From DASZFV01 sp035549075 (lineage in GTDB: Bacteria; Myxococcota_A; Polyangia; Fen-1088): a stretch of 64,000 nt of DNA. Where the stretch lies: NCBI GenBank assembly GCA_035549075.1, contig DASZRT010000092.1, positions 31,520-95,519 of the forward strand. The letters run 5' to 3'. The notes under the pieces are model-generated. The model did not search any database and was not told the DNA's origin. It saw only the letters and a list, made by a program, of their open reading frames with translations. Made by a program: the position numbers and the translations under genes. Shown here piece by piece: positions 10,921-18,646 of this stretch; positions within the stretch are counted from its first letter, which is position 1; each line of letters starts with the position of its first letter.

Positions 10921-10955
10921 GGCGAGCGAGCTTACCCTCGGTTAAGGTGCTCGCC

Positions 10956-11312
10956 ATGCCGATGACGACCACCTCGAGCGGATTGCAGTACGAGGACACC
11001 AAGCCCGGCACGGGCGCGAGCCCCGCCAAGGGCCAGACGTGTGTGATGCACTATACGGGTTGGCTGTGGACGAACGGCGCCAAGGGCGCGAAGTTCGACA
11101 GCTCCGTCGATCGCGGGCAGCCCTTCAAGTTTCCGATTGGCCAAGGCCGCGTCATCAAGGGCTGGGACGAAGGCGTCGCCTCGATGAAGGTCGGCGGCCA
11201 GCGCACGCTGCTCATCCCGCCCGACCTCGGCTACGGCGCGCGCGGCGCCGGCGGCGTCATCCCGCCGAACGCCACGCTGCTCTTCGAGGTCGAGCTCCTC
11301 GACCTGGCGTAA
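10956..11312 (+). CDS. FKBP-type peptidyl-prolyl cis-trans isomerase
   Basis: 118 residues, a single FKBP domain without signal peptide: GLQYEDTKPGTG, MHYTGWL, KFDSSVDRGQPFKFPIG, VIKGWDEGVASMKVGG, LLIPPDLGYGARGAG and TLLFEVELLDL, which carries all the usual drug/proline-pocket positions (Tyr, Phe, Asp, Trp, Tyr). It should accelerate proline isomerisation in cytosolic protein folding. ATG at 10956 is preferred over an in-frame GTG nine bases upstream because AAGG lies eight bases before it. It is a stand-alone gene. Confidence 0.93.
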   Translation: MPMTTTSSGLQYEDTKPGTGASPAKGQTCVMHYTGWLWTNGAKGAKFDSSVDRGQPFKFPIGQGRVIKGWDEGVASMKVGGQRTLLIPPDLGYGARGAGGVIPPNATLLFEVELLDLA

Positions 11313-11337
11313 CGGCCCACTGGCCGAGCGGCGCGCC

Positions 11338-12606
11338 CTACTGGGTGTCGACGCCGAAGACGTGCCGGCAGACCGGCGCCCACTGGTTGGCCGGGTTGTC
11401 GTTACAGAAGACCGTGTGGCCGCCGGGTGAGGTGCCGCCATCGCCGCCGACCATCTCGAAGAGGTGCTGGTCGGCCGTGTAGGGGCCCTTGCTCGAGAGC
11501 TGCACCATGACGACGGGGCCGATCCAGCCGGCCTTGAGCGCGTTGGGCGCGATGTCGTTCAGCTGACCGTCGCTCACGAGCATGTACTTGTTGGCGACGG
11601 GCGTCGCCGACGGGTCGGTCATCCACGCGCCGTTGGGGAAGCCTTCATTCACGGGCCCCGACGTCACGATGACGCGGCCGAAGTTGACGTACGTCGACGC
11701 CATGGCCCACGTCTGCGAGCCCCACGAGTAGCCGGCGACCCAGACGTCGCTCATGCGCAGCGAGTTGCCGTCGGCGCCGAGGAAGTAGCCCCAGTCGCCG
11801 GCCTGATCGTTCTGCATGCCGTACTTGAGGGCGCCGATCGTCTCGCTGAGGATGTCCTTGCCGGCGGCGACGGCGTGCCACGTCTCGCGGCCCTTGCCAT
11901 CCCACTCGTCGGCGCGCGCCCACCCGATCTGTTCGTTCCCGACCTTGTCGGTGGGGTTCGCCTTGACGGCGTCCTTGTACATCTGCGGAACCTTGTCGCC
12001 CGTGAGGCAGGTGTCCGTGTCGGGGATGAAGATGTGGAAGCCGTAGAGGCCCGCGAACGCGTCGAGGCCGCCCGAGCCGGCGCCGCCACAAATGCCGCCG
12101 AGGAAGATGATGAGCTTGCCCTGCGGGGGCTTCGTGCGGTTCAGCTTCATCGTCTGGCCGTTGTATTTGAGGTTCGACGTGCCACCCATCTGCACGTTGA
12201 TCGGGCGCGTCGGGCCGTCGGTCGCGCCGCCCGCGCCCGTCGCGCCGCCGCCACCGGTCGTGCCGCCGCTCGCCGTCGTGCCACCGCCGCCCGTCGTGCC
12301 GCCACTCGCCGTCGTCCCGCCGCCGCCCGTCGTGCCGCCGTTGCCGCCGGTCGTGCCGCCGTCGCCCGAGCCGGTGTCGCCGCCGTTGCCTGAGCCCGTG
12401 TCACCGCCGTTGTTCGAGCCGGTCGTGCCGCCGTTGTTCGAGCCCGTCGTGCCGCCGTTGCTCGAGCCGGTCGTGCCGCCGTTGTTCGAGCCCGTCGAGC
12501 CGCCGTTGTTGTGCGTCGGCGTCTCGCCGCTCGTACAGGCGCCGATGAGCGCAGAAGCCGCGACCGCGACGACCAGACCGGAAAGCGAAGACAGGGGGCG
12601 TGACAT
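11338..12606 (-). CDS. Lipoprotein with alpha/beta-hydrolase domain (BPSS1187-like)
   Basis: 422 residues. Lipobox LIGAC (Cys24); residues ~33-130 are a Gly/Thr/Asn/Ser tandem linker. The C-terminal ~285-residue domain has an alpha/beta-hydrolase look: an LIIFLGGICGG strand-loop and a nucleophile elbow GYSWGS with Ser294. The late segments DGQLNDI and GGHTVF could supply the acid and His. It resembles BPSS1187-family proteins as I remember them; the substrate is unknown. The protein is probably anchored at the cell surface. It lies 78 bases downstream of another lipoprotein hydrolase gene on the same strand and is convergent with the FKBP gene. Confidence 0.75.
   Translation of the reverse strand: MSRPLSSLSGLVVAVAASALIGACTSGETPTHNNGGSTGSNNGGTTGSSNGGTTGSNNGGTTGSNNGGDTGSGNGGDTGSGDGGTTGGNGGTTGGGGTTASGGTTGGGGTTASGGTTGGGGATGAGGATDGPTRPINVQMGGTSNLKYNGQTMKLNRTKPPQGKLIIFLGGICGGAGSGGLDAFAGLYGFHIFIPDTDTCLTGDKVPQMYKDAVKANPTDKVGNEQIGWARADEWDGKGRETWHAVAAGKDILSETIGALKYGMQNDQAGDWGYFLGADGNSLRMSDVWVAGYSWGSQTWAMASTYVNFGRVIVTSGPVNEGFPNGAWMTDPSATPVANKYMLVSDGQLNDIAPNALKAGWIGPVVMVQLSSKGPYTADQHLFEMVGGDGGTSPGGHTVFCNDNPANQWAPVCRHVFGVDTQ
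12217..12504 (-). repeat. Tandem repeat encoding Asn/Gly/Thr then Gly/Thr linker
   Basis: Two successive arrays lie in the hydrolase gene: 24-base units encoding TGSNNGGT (distal from the anchor they give way to others) and 27-base units encoding TTGGGGTTASGG-like blocks. All are in frame. Confidence 0.8.
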
Positions 12607-12684
12607 GGGTCCTCCTCGGAGAATCAGGAATCCTAACCTGCCCCCAAACGCGACCTGTGCGCTGGAGACCTGCGAAACGCGCGG

Positions 12685-13953
12685 CTAGGGGATGGGGTAC
12701 CCGCGCCAGAGCCACTCGAGGGCGCTCGGCAGCGTCTGGTTCACGACGTTGGCGTCGTTGTGCATCGCGCTGAGCGCGTAGTCGAAGTGCGTGTGATAGC
12801 CCTTCGCCATGAGCGCCGCCGCCATCTTCTGGTTGGCGATGAGCCAGTTGCGCATCGAGGCCTCGGTGTTCGTGATGCCGAGGTCCATCTCGGCGGCCTC
12901 CATCCACATGCGGATGGGCTTCATCGGGTTGTCGGGCACGAGGTGCACCGGGTACTCCCACGCGCCGTCGGGGTACATCGGATCGACGGGGGATTCCTGG
13001 TTGACGAACGTGCCCGAGAACGAGATCACGCGCCGGTAGAGGTCGGGGCGAAACCACGCCATCGTGAAGGCCGCGGCCGCGCCCGAGCTGCCGCCCATCG
13101 TGGCGCGGCCCTCGGGGCTCGTGGTGAACTTCACGCCATAGAGCTTCGTCATCTTCGGCAGCACGCACGACTCGACCCAGTTCACGAAGTCGGTGCCGAC
13201 GGTGTCGTACTCGTGGCCGCGCTCGCTGCCCTTGCCGTCGCCCGGGCCGGCCATGACCATGACGGCGAGCATGACGGGCACGCGCTTGGCCGCGATCATC
13301 GAGTCGAGGATGTTGGGCAGGCGCGTGATGTAGTCGCGGCCGTCCTGCGCGATGATGAACGGCGCGGGCGTGCCGGAGACGTACTGCTTCGGGATGTAGA
13401 TCCATCCCTGGCGCGTGTAGGGGCCGGTGACGCCCGGGAAGATCGGGCTCTCCGTCGAGGCGATCGTGAACATGTTGAGCGCGCCGTGCGGGACGTTCGG
13501 GTTGGCCGTCATCTCGGGCGCTTGCTTGTAGGTGGGGCCGATCGTGAAGTCGCCGTCGCCCATCGTGCCGGGATCGGCGACGACGATGCCCGAGTCGTCG
13601 ACGGCGGCGTCGGGGTTCGCGCCCGTCGAGCCGCCGGTCGCCGAGCCGCCGCTGCCGCCGCTCGCCGTCGAGCCGCCCGCCGCCGTCGAGCCACCGTTCG
13701 CGCTCGAGCCGCCGGTCGCGGTCGAGCCGCCGGTTGCCGTCGAGCCGCCGGCGCCCGTGTCACCGCCGGACGCGATCGCGCCACCGGCGCTCGACGTCGT
13801 GCCGCCCGTTCCGCTCGTCGTGCTCCCACCCGCCCCCGTCGATCCGCCGTTGCCGCCGCCGTCTTTCGACGACGACTGGGCACACGCGCCCAACAGACAA
13901 ACCAAAGACAAGGACGCGATCACGCGCGCGCGGCGCGGGGGGAGCTGCAGCAT
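12685..13953 (-). CDS. Lipoprotein esterase (Esterase_D/enterochelin-esterase-like)
   Basis: 422 residues from ATG 13953, chosen because AAAGGAAG precedes it by a few bases and a lipoprotein signal follows (LLGAC, Cys24). A Gly/Ser/Thr linker occupies residues ~31-112. The C-terminal domain has the features of the putative esterase family: RQGWIYIPKQY, FIIAQDGRDY, ERGHEYDT, then the nucleophile motif GGSSG (Ser289), and SAMHND near the end with the likely catalytic His. It should hydrolyse an ester or siderophore-like substrate outside the inner membrane; the substrate is unknown. Terminators of the upstream operon and a candidate promoter precede it. Confidence 0.82.
   Translation of the reverse strand: MLQLPPRRARVIASLSLVCLLGACAQSSSKDGGGNGGSTGAGGSTTSGTGGTTSSAGGAIASGGDTGAGGSTATGGSTATGGSSANGGSTAAGGSTASGGSGGSATGGSTGANPDAAVDDSGIVVADPGTMGDGDFTIGPTYKQAPEMTANPNVPHGALNMFTIASTESPIFPGVTGPYTRQGWIYIPKQYVSGTPAPFIIAQDGRDYITRLPNILDSMIAAKRVPVMLAVMVMAGPGDGKGSERGHEYDTVGTDFVNWVESCVLPKMTKLYGVKFTTSPEGRATMGGSSGAAAAFTMAWFRPDLYRRVISFSGTFVNQESPVDPMYPDGAWEYPVHLVPDNPMKPIRMWMEAAEMDLGITNTEASMRNWLIANQKMAAALMAKGYHTHFDYALSAMHNDANVVNQTLPSALEWLWRGYPIP
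13618..13863 (-). repeat. Tandem repeat encoding Gly/Ser/Thr linker
   Basis: Imperfect 18-base units (GAGCCGCCGGTCGCCGTC type on the + strand) encode TATGGS/TAAGGS blocks of the esterase lipoprotein linker, all in frame. Confidence 0.75.
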
Positions 13954-14009
13954 CGAACTTCCTTTCGGCCGAGGGTGAAAAGCACCTGGGCGCGACAGAG
14001 GGGTTATCA

Positions 14010-14015
14010 ATTGTA
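14010..14015 (-). promoter_or_regulatory. Candidate -10 element upstream of the esterase gene
   Basis: On the minus strand the hexamer TACAAT (one mismatch to TATAAT) lies about 57 bases before the esterase start and after two terminator-like structures. No convincing -35 hexamer sits 17 bases further upstream. AT-rich sequence is otherwise rare here, which is the main reason to note it. Confidence 0.3.
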
Positions 14016-14030
14016 CAGATTCGCGGTCGC

Positions 14031-14049
14031 AAAAAAACGGCTCGACCGT
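14031..14049 (-). terminator. Second, weaker terminator-like hairpin
   Basis: On the minus strand ACGG-TCGAG-CCGT is followed by a run of T. The stem is only four base pairs, so it may be a backup to the stronger terminator just upstream. Confidence 0.35.
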
Positions 14050-14061
14050 CGGTGACGCGGC

Positions 14062-14094
14062 AAAAAAAGCGCCTCCGGCCTCACCGCAGACGCG
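14062..14094 (-). terminator. Rho-independent terminator of the slyD-hydrolase-miaE operon
   Basis: On the minus strand, about 28 bases after the miaE stop, GCGTCTGCGG and CCGGAGGCGC can pair (nine of ten positions, one as G-U) around a five-base loop, followed directly by seven T. This is a classic intrinsic terminator. Confidence 0.65.
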
Positions 14095-14122
14095 CGGCGG
14101 CAACGTGACGCCCGTCAGGTCG

Positions 14123-14704
14123 TCAATGAACCCGGGGCACGTGCGGCAGCGCGCCGAGGATCTCGGCCTCGCGCTCGGCGAACCAGGCGAGGCGCGGCGC
14201 GTAGACCTCGTCGGGCACGAGGGCCTGCGCGAGCTCGAGGAAAATCTCGGCGTGGCGCTCTTCGGCGTTGCCGAGCGCGCCGTAAAAGTCTGCGAGCGCG
14301 GGCTCGCCCGTGCGCGCGAAGCCTCGCGAGAGCAGCGTGAGGCGCTCGTGCGAGCGCGCCTCGATGAACGCCGCGACGAGGAGCGCGTCGAGCAGACGGT
14401 CCGGTTCGTTGGACCGCACCTCGGCGAGCAAGAGGCGCGCGTAGCGGTTCGGCGAATCGGAGCGCGGCGTCCACCCGCGCGCGCCGATGATCGCGGCGAC
14501 CTGCACGACGTGGCTCGTCTCTTCGTGCGCGAGGCGCGACAGCTGCGTCACCGAGGCGCCGCGGTGCGGGTAGCGGCGTACGAGCGCGAGCGCGTTCTCG
14601 GCGGCCTTTCGCTCGCAATGCAAATGATCCGAGAGCAGCGCGAGCAGATCGGCCGAGCTCGCCTCGAACCATCGTGGGTGCGTCGACGACAAGAGGATGC
14701 TCAT
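14123..14704 (-). CDS. miaE: tRNA-(ms2io6A)-hydroxylase
   Basis: 193 residues, matching the ~190-residue MiaE family. The ferritin-like diiron ligand motifs are visible: the HCERKAAENA helix, AHEETSHV, EARSHERL and EERHAEIF. The enzyme hydroxylates the isopentenyl side chain of 2-methylthio-N6-isopentenyladenosine at position 37 of tRNA, using O2. The ATG overlaps the TGA of the hydrolase gene (ATGA), so translation is coupled. It is the last gene before an intrinsic terminator. Confidence 0.92.
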   Translation of the reverse strand: MSILLSSTHPRWFEASSADLLALLSDHLHCERKAAENALALVRRYPHRGASVTQLSRLAHEETSHVVQVAAIIGARGWTPRSDSPNRYARLLLAEVRSNEPDRLLDALLVAAFIEARSHERLTLLSRGFARTGEPALADFYGALGNAEERHAEIFLELAQALVPDEVYAPRLAWFAEREAEILGALPHVPRVH

Positions 14705-15270
14705 CGCGCAGCTCCAGCGCGCTCGATGAGCGACGCGAGCAGCGCGCGCCCCTCGGCCCAGTCCCCCAGACCCGACAGCGCGTTGATGTGGCCCGCTTCG
14801 CCGAGGTCGACGAGCTCGGCGTGCCAGGCACGCGCGAACGCGCGCGCGCGCTCGAACGCGACGTAGGGATCGTTGCGGCTCGCGACGACGGTCGCGGGGA
14901 ACGGCAGCGGCGCCGCGGGGATCGGCGCGAAGCCGCGCGTCTCGGGCGGCGTGTGCGTCGGGGACTCGACGTCGGCGGGCGCGACGAGCAGCGCGCCCGC
15001 GACGCGCGCCCACGCGGGCCGACGCGCGCCGTGCGCGACCAGCACGCAGGCGAGGCTGTGCGCGACCAGCACGACGGGCGCGTCGGCGCGCGCGATCGCG
15101 TCGTCGACGGCGCGCAGCCAGTCGGCGAGCACAGGCTGATCCCACTCGCTCTGATGCACGCGCGCGCACGCCTGCTCGCAAGACTCCCACCGCGTCTGCC
15201 AGTGCTCGGGCCCCGAGCCGCCGAGGCCCGGCAGCACGAGCACGCGCACGCCCGCGGCGTCGCCCGTCAT
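14701..15270 (-). CDS. RBBP9/YdeN-type serine hydrolase
   Basis: 189 residues. Start ATG 15270 is chosen because the family motif VLVLPGLGGSGPEHWQTRWE follows at once; upstream in-frame codons are translations of the slyD end. Other motifs: AHSLAC with the nucleophilic Ser, SRNDPYV with the acid and GEAGHINA with the His. This is the full triad of the RBBP9-like alpha/beta hydrolases, whose substrates are mostly unknown. It lies 16 bases after slyD and overlaps miaE by four, so the three genes form one operon. Confidence 0.88.
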   Translation of the reverse strand: MTGDAAGVRVLVLPGLGGSGPEHWQTRWESCEQACARVHQSEWDQPVLADWLRAVDDAIARADAPVVLVAHSLACVLVAHGARRPAWARVAGALLVAPADVESPTHTPPETRGFAPIPAAPLPFPATVVASRNDPYVAFERARAFARAWHAELVDLGEAGHINALSGLGDWAEGRALLASLIERAGAAR

Positions 15271-15286
15271 CCCCGCCGCGACCTCA

Positions 15287-15817
15287 TCAATGATCGTGGT
15301 CGTGATCGTGGTGGTGGCCGTGATCGTGGTGATGACCGCCGTGGCCATGGTCGTCGCCGTCGTGCACGTGGCCGTGCTCGAGCTCGTCGGCCGTCGCGTC
15401 GCGCACGTCGACGACCTTGATGACGAAGTGGAGCGTTTGGCCGGCCAGCGGATGGTTGCCGTCGATCTGCGCGTAGTCGCCGATGACGCCCTTGACGAGC
15501 ACGGCGCGCACGCCGTCCTCGAGCTGGACGGGGTAGCGGCCGCCGACCTGGATCTTCTGCACGCGGAACTTCCGCAGCGGCACCTTGCGCACCTGCTTCT
15601 CGTCGCGCTCGCCGTAGGCGTCCTTCGGCGCGAGCGTCACGTCGACGGTCTCGCCCTTGTCCTTGCCGGTGAGCGCGGTCTCGAGCCCAGGCACGAGGTT
15701 GCCGAGCCCGTGCAGGTACCACAGCGGCTTGCCCTCTTCCGAGGCTTCGATCTTCTGACCCTTGTCGTCCTCGAGCTTGAAGTCGATGGCGACGGCTTTT
15801 TTCTCTGCGATCTTCAT
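15287..15817 (-). CDS. slyD: SlyD-like FKBP-type peptidyl-prolyl isomerase
   Basis: 176 residues: FKBP half-domain (DFKLEDDKGQKIEAS, YLHGLGNLVPGLETAL), the IF-like insert (APKDAYGERDEKQVRKVP), then IDGNHPLAGQTLHFVIKVVDVR, and a C-terminal tail in which about half the residues are His. The order and His-rich tail are those of SlyD, a cytosolic folding helper and nickel-binding chaperone. The tail (residues ~147-176) likely binds Ni or Zn. It opens the slyD-hydrolase-miaE operon and follows the sigma/FecR operon by 24 bases, so read-through from that operon is possible. Confidence 0.93.
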   Translation of the reverse strand: MKIAEKKAVAIDFKLEDDKGQKIEASEEGKPLWYLHGLGNLVPGLETALTGKDKGETVDVTLAPKDAYGERDEKQVRKVPLRKFRVQKIQVGGRYPVQLEDGVRAVLVKGVIGDYAQIDGNHPLAGQTLHFVIKVVDVRDATADELEHGHVHDGDDHGHGGHHHDHGHHHDHDHDH

Positions 15818-15841
15818 GAGCGGCCCGCGAGCCTAACATGC

Positions 15842-16816
15842 TCACGGACGTTCGTAGACGCCGCCGATGCCGAACGAAACGGACGGCCCGTGCACGCCGG
15901 CCACGGGCGCGCCGTCGACGTCGGCGTCGAGGTGGCGCAGCGCCCAAGCGGGCTCGACGAAGGCGTGGAGCCACGCGCCGCCGCCGACGGGCAGCGCGAG
16001 CGCGAACCGCGCGCCGAGCGCGATCGTGAGGCCGCCGCCCGACTGCGCTTGCACGCCCGGCGACGGCGACGCGCCTTCGACGCGCGTCCAGTCGAACGCG
16101 ACGGCGAGCGCCGAGCGCAGGCGCGCGCGGCCGATGGGCGTCACGGGGCCGAGCGCGTAGCCCGCGCCGAACGACTGCACGACGACGTCGCCCGCGTCGA
16201 CGCGACGGCCGCCCGTCAGCGCCTCGAGGAACAGCTCCCAGTGCGTGCCCGGCTGTTCGTCGCCGAGCGCGAGGCGGCCGCCCCACTGATCGGTGTGGCG
16301 CGACGGAAAGTACCGGCCGAGCCCTTCGATTCCGTAGGTCGCGTGGTACGGGTGCGAGGCCGTGCGCACGAGCGGCGCGGGCGGCGACATGGGCGTTGGC
16401 GGAGGGGCCGCGGGCGGCGGCGGCGCGGGCGGCACCGGCGTCTCGCGCACGAGCTCGGCGACGGCCAGCGCGAGCGCGCGCGGCCGCGCCGCGGGCGCGA
16501 CGTCTTCGAGGCCGACGTCGCGCGCGGGCCCGCCGTCGATCGCGACGCGCACGCTCTTGGTCCCGACGTCGCACGGCTCGATCGCGAGCGCGACGCCCGT
16601 CGGGGGCGTCGACGGCGCGCGGCCCGCGAGCTCGACCCGCAGCGCCTCGACGAAGTCGGGCCACGCCACCGGAAGGATCGGGCATGACGGCGCGCCGAGC
16701 CGGACGCCGGCGATCAGCGGCGCGGCGCCAGCCTCGCTCGCTTCGCCGGCGCGCGCGACGACCGGCGCGGCCAAGATCGCCACCATCAAGATCGCGCCCG
16801 CGCGCGCCGCGCTCAT
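15842..16816 (-). CDS. Secreted protein with Pro-rich linker and probable barrel domain
   Basis: 324 residues from ATG 16816. A signal peptide ends near VVARAGEA. An N-terminal ~120-residue domain (paired Cys in APSCPILPV and EPCDVG) is followed by a Pro-rich hinge (~130-150) and then a ~170-residue C-terminal part of alternating strands ending GPSVSFGIGGVYERP, as expected for an outer-membrane barrel. No named family is recognisable. Its place ten bases after FecR-TPR in the sigma operon suggests it is a target or partner of that envelope signalling pair. Confidence 0.7.
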   Translation of the reverse strand: MSAARAGAILMVAILAAPVVARAGEASEAGAAPLIAGVRLGAPSCPILPVAWPDFVEALRVELAGRAPSTPPTGVALAIEPCDVGTKSVRVAIDGGPARDVGLEDVAPAARPRALALAVAELVRETPVPPAPPPPAAPPPTPMSPPAPLVRTASHPYHATYGIEGLGRYFPSRHTDQWGGRLALGDEQPGTHWELFLEALTGGRRVDAGDVVVQSFGAGYALGPVTPIGRARLRSALAVAFDWTRVEGASPSPGVQAQSGGGLTIALGARFALALPVGGGAWLHAFVEPAWALRHLDADVDGAPVAGVHGPSVSFGIGGVYERP

Positions 16817-16826
16817 CGGGCCGAGA

Positions 16827-17945
16827 CTAATGCACCGGACGCGAACCGAGGCGCTTTTCCATCTCGGCGCGCGCGTGGCCGTACGGGAACTCGCGCAGGT
16901 AGGTGCGCGCCGCGTGCGTGGCGGCCTCGTGATCGCCGGCGCGATCGTGCGCGTCGGCGAGGCGGACGAGCGCGTCCTCGCGCAAGCTCTGCGGCGTGCC
17001 GAGCGCGAGCGCGCGTTCGAGCGCGACGGCGGCGTCGCGCGGGCGATCGAGCGTGTCGAGCTCGAGGCGCGCCAGCGCGAACGCCGCGAGGGGCGCTTGC
17101 GGATCGCGCGGGAAGCGCGCGAGCACGCGCTCGAGCGGCGCGACGGCGTCGCGCGGGTGACCCGACAGGCGCGCGACGTCGGCGAGCTCGAGCAAGTCCG
17201 CGACACCCGAGCGCTGCGTCTCGCGCCGCACGCCCTGCGCGCCGAGCGCGGTCCACGCCTCGGCGTTCCGGCCTCGCTTCGCGAGCTCGCGCCACTCCGT
17301 CGTCGGCGCGGGCGCGGGTTCGGGCGGCGGTGCGGGCGCAAGGGCCGGTGCCGACGCCGTCGAGGCCGGCGCTTCGACGACGTCGAGCGACTCGCCCGCG
17401 GCGAGCCGGCGCGCGCGATCGGGCACGCGCTCGCCGCGCACGAGGACGGCGCCGCGCGTGACCTCGACCCGCAGCCGCCCCGGCGCGCGATCGCACGAGA
17501 AGCGCGTGCCCACGACCTCGACGGTCGCGAGCCCGCACTCGATCTGCCAGCGCCGCGGGCCGCCCGGCTTCACCTCGAACGTCGCGCGCCCGCGCGCGAG
17601 CACGCCGATGAACGTCGTCCCCGTTGATTCGAGCGGCTCGAAGCGCGCGCCGTCGCCGAGCTCGAGCCGCGAGCCGTCGGAGAGCGGCACGACGGAGGGC
17701 GCGCTGGTCTCGACGGCGGCGAGCGCGCGACCGTCGGCGAAGCGCAGCGGCCCCGCGTCGCGCCGCACGAACGCGAAGAGCGCGACGCCGGCGCAGGCCG
17801 CGAGCCCCAGCACGCCGAGCGCGCCGCGACGGCGCTGCCGTCGCGCGACGGGCGCGCGCCCATCGATCTGGCCCCAAACGCGCATGACCGTCGCCTCGTC
17901 GGCGGGATCGCGCAGGCGATCTTTGATGGGCGGCTCGAGGCTCAC
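16827..17945 (-). CDS. FecR-domain protein with C-terminal TPR repeats
   Basis: 372 residues. A cytosolic N-terminal segment of ~40 residues containing the Trp in VMRVWGQIDG precedes one membrane helix (~42-60). The periplasmic FecR domain shows SDGSRLELGDGARF, GRATFEVKPG and TVEVVGTRFSCDR (~90-175). After a Pro/Ala linker come TPR-like repeats (~235-365), ending FPYGHARAEMEKRL. FecR proteins control cognate ECF sigma factors as anti-sigma or activator. The GTG start overlaps the sigma stop (GTGA), confirming the pairing. TPRs fused to FecR are common in this bacterial group. Confidence 0.88.
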   Translation of the reverse strand: MSLEPPIKDRLRDPADEATVMRVWGQIDGRAPVARRQRRRGALGVLGLAACAGVALFAFVRRDAGPLRFADGRALAAVETSAPSVVPLSDGSRLELGDGARFEPLESTGTTFIGVLARGRATFEVKPGGPRRWQIECGLATVEVVGTRFSCDRAPGRLRVEVTRGAVLVRGERVPDRARRLAAGESLDVVEAPASTASAPALAPAPPPEPAPAPTTEWRELAKRGRNAEAWTALGAQGVRRETQRSGVADLLELADVARLSGHPRDAVAPLERVLARFPRDPQAPLAAFALARLELDTLDRPRDAAVALERALALGTPQSLREDALVRLADAHDRAGDHEAATHAARTYLREFPYGHARAEMEKRLGSRPVH

Positions 17946-18547
17946 GACTCACCCTCTGTCGTCTGCAGGTGGCGGCGCACGACGGCGTCGGCGTCGGCGA
18001 GGCGCCGCTTGATGGTCGCGAGCGAGCAGCTGCACGCCGACGCGACCTCGGTGAGCTCGAGCCCCTCGACGTGGCGGAGCATCCAGGCGATGCGACGATC
18101 GGCGCCGAGGCCCGCGAGCGCGCGGTCGAGCAGCGCCAGCTCGGCGCACGCCTCGGGGTGAAGCCCAGGCGCCGCGAGCGCCTCCAACGTCGCGTCGTCG
18201 GCGCCGCGATCGAGCCCGACGAGGCGCGCGAGCCGCAACCGCCGCAAGCGATGGCGCACGAGGTTGACGGCGATCTGCGCGAGCCAGCTGCGCAGCGCCG
18301 TCGCGTCTCGCAACGTCTCGAGCCGCTCGAACGCGGCGACGAACGTCTCTTGCACGATCTCCTCGGCGTCGCCTCGGTTCGCGAGCAGACGCACGGCGAC
18401 GCCGATGAGATACCCTGCGTGGCGGCGGTAGAGGACCTCGCGGCTCCAGCGATCGCCGTTGGCCGCGCGGCGCACGAGCTCGCCGTCCTGGGCCGGGTCG
18501 GGCAGCCGCAGCAAGATCGGGCCGCTGGGGTGGGCGGAGCTCGGCAT
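17942..18547 (-). CDS. ECF-type RNA polymerase sigma factor
   Basis: 201 residues from ATG 18547; GTG codons at 18577 and 18589 are possible earlier starts and none has a strong ribosome-binding site. Sigma region 2: HAGYLIGVAVRLLANRGDAE, then EIVQETFVAAFERL and LRSWLAQIAVNLVRHRLRR. Region 4: ELTEVASACSCSLATIKRRL with the helix-turn-helix. It should direct polymerase to its own promoter set and be controlled by the overlapping FecR-TPR protein. A 99-base divergent gap to the Cys-rich lipoprotein gene is the likely promoter site. Confidence 0.93.
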   Translation of the reverse strand: MPSSAHPSGPILLRLPDPAQDGELVRRAANGDRWSREVLYRRHAGYLIGVAVRLLANRGDAEEIVQETFVAAFERLETLRDATALRSWLAQIAVNLVRHRLRRLRLARLVGLDRGADDATLEALAAPGLHPEACAELALLDRALAGLGADRRIAWMLRHVEGLELTEVASACSCSLATIKRRLADADAVVRRHLQTTEGES

Positions 18548-18646
18548 CTTCCATGAACGAGGATACGCGAGGGCCACGCGACGGCTCACGCGGCGAGACG
18601 CGTCGAAACCGTGAGCCGTCCTGACGGCGTCGGGGCTCTCCCCTCC

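Noticed and set aside
15290..16687. Open frame on the + strand beginning with a very hydrophobic segment (IVVVIVVVAVIVV)
   Set aside because: It is the antisense of the His-rich SlyD tail, which reads as Val/Ile on the other strand.
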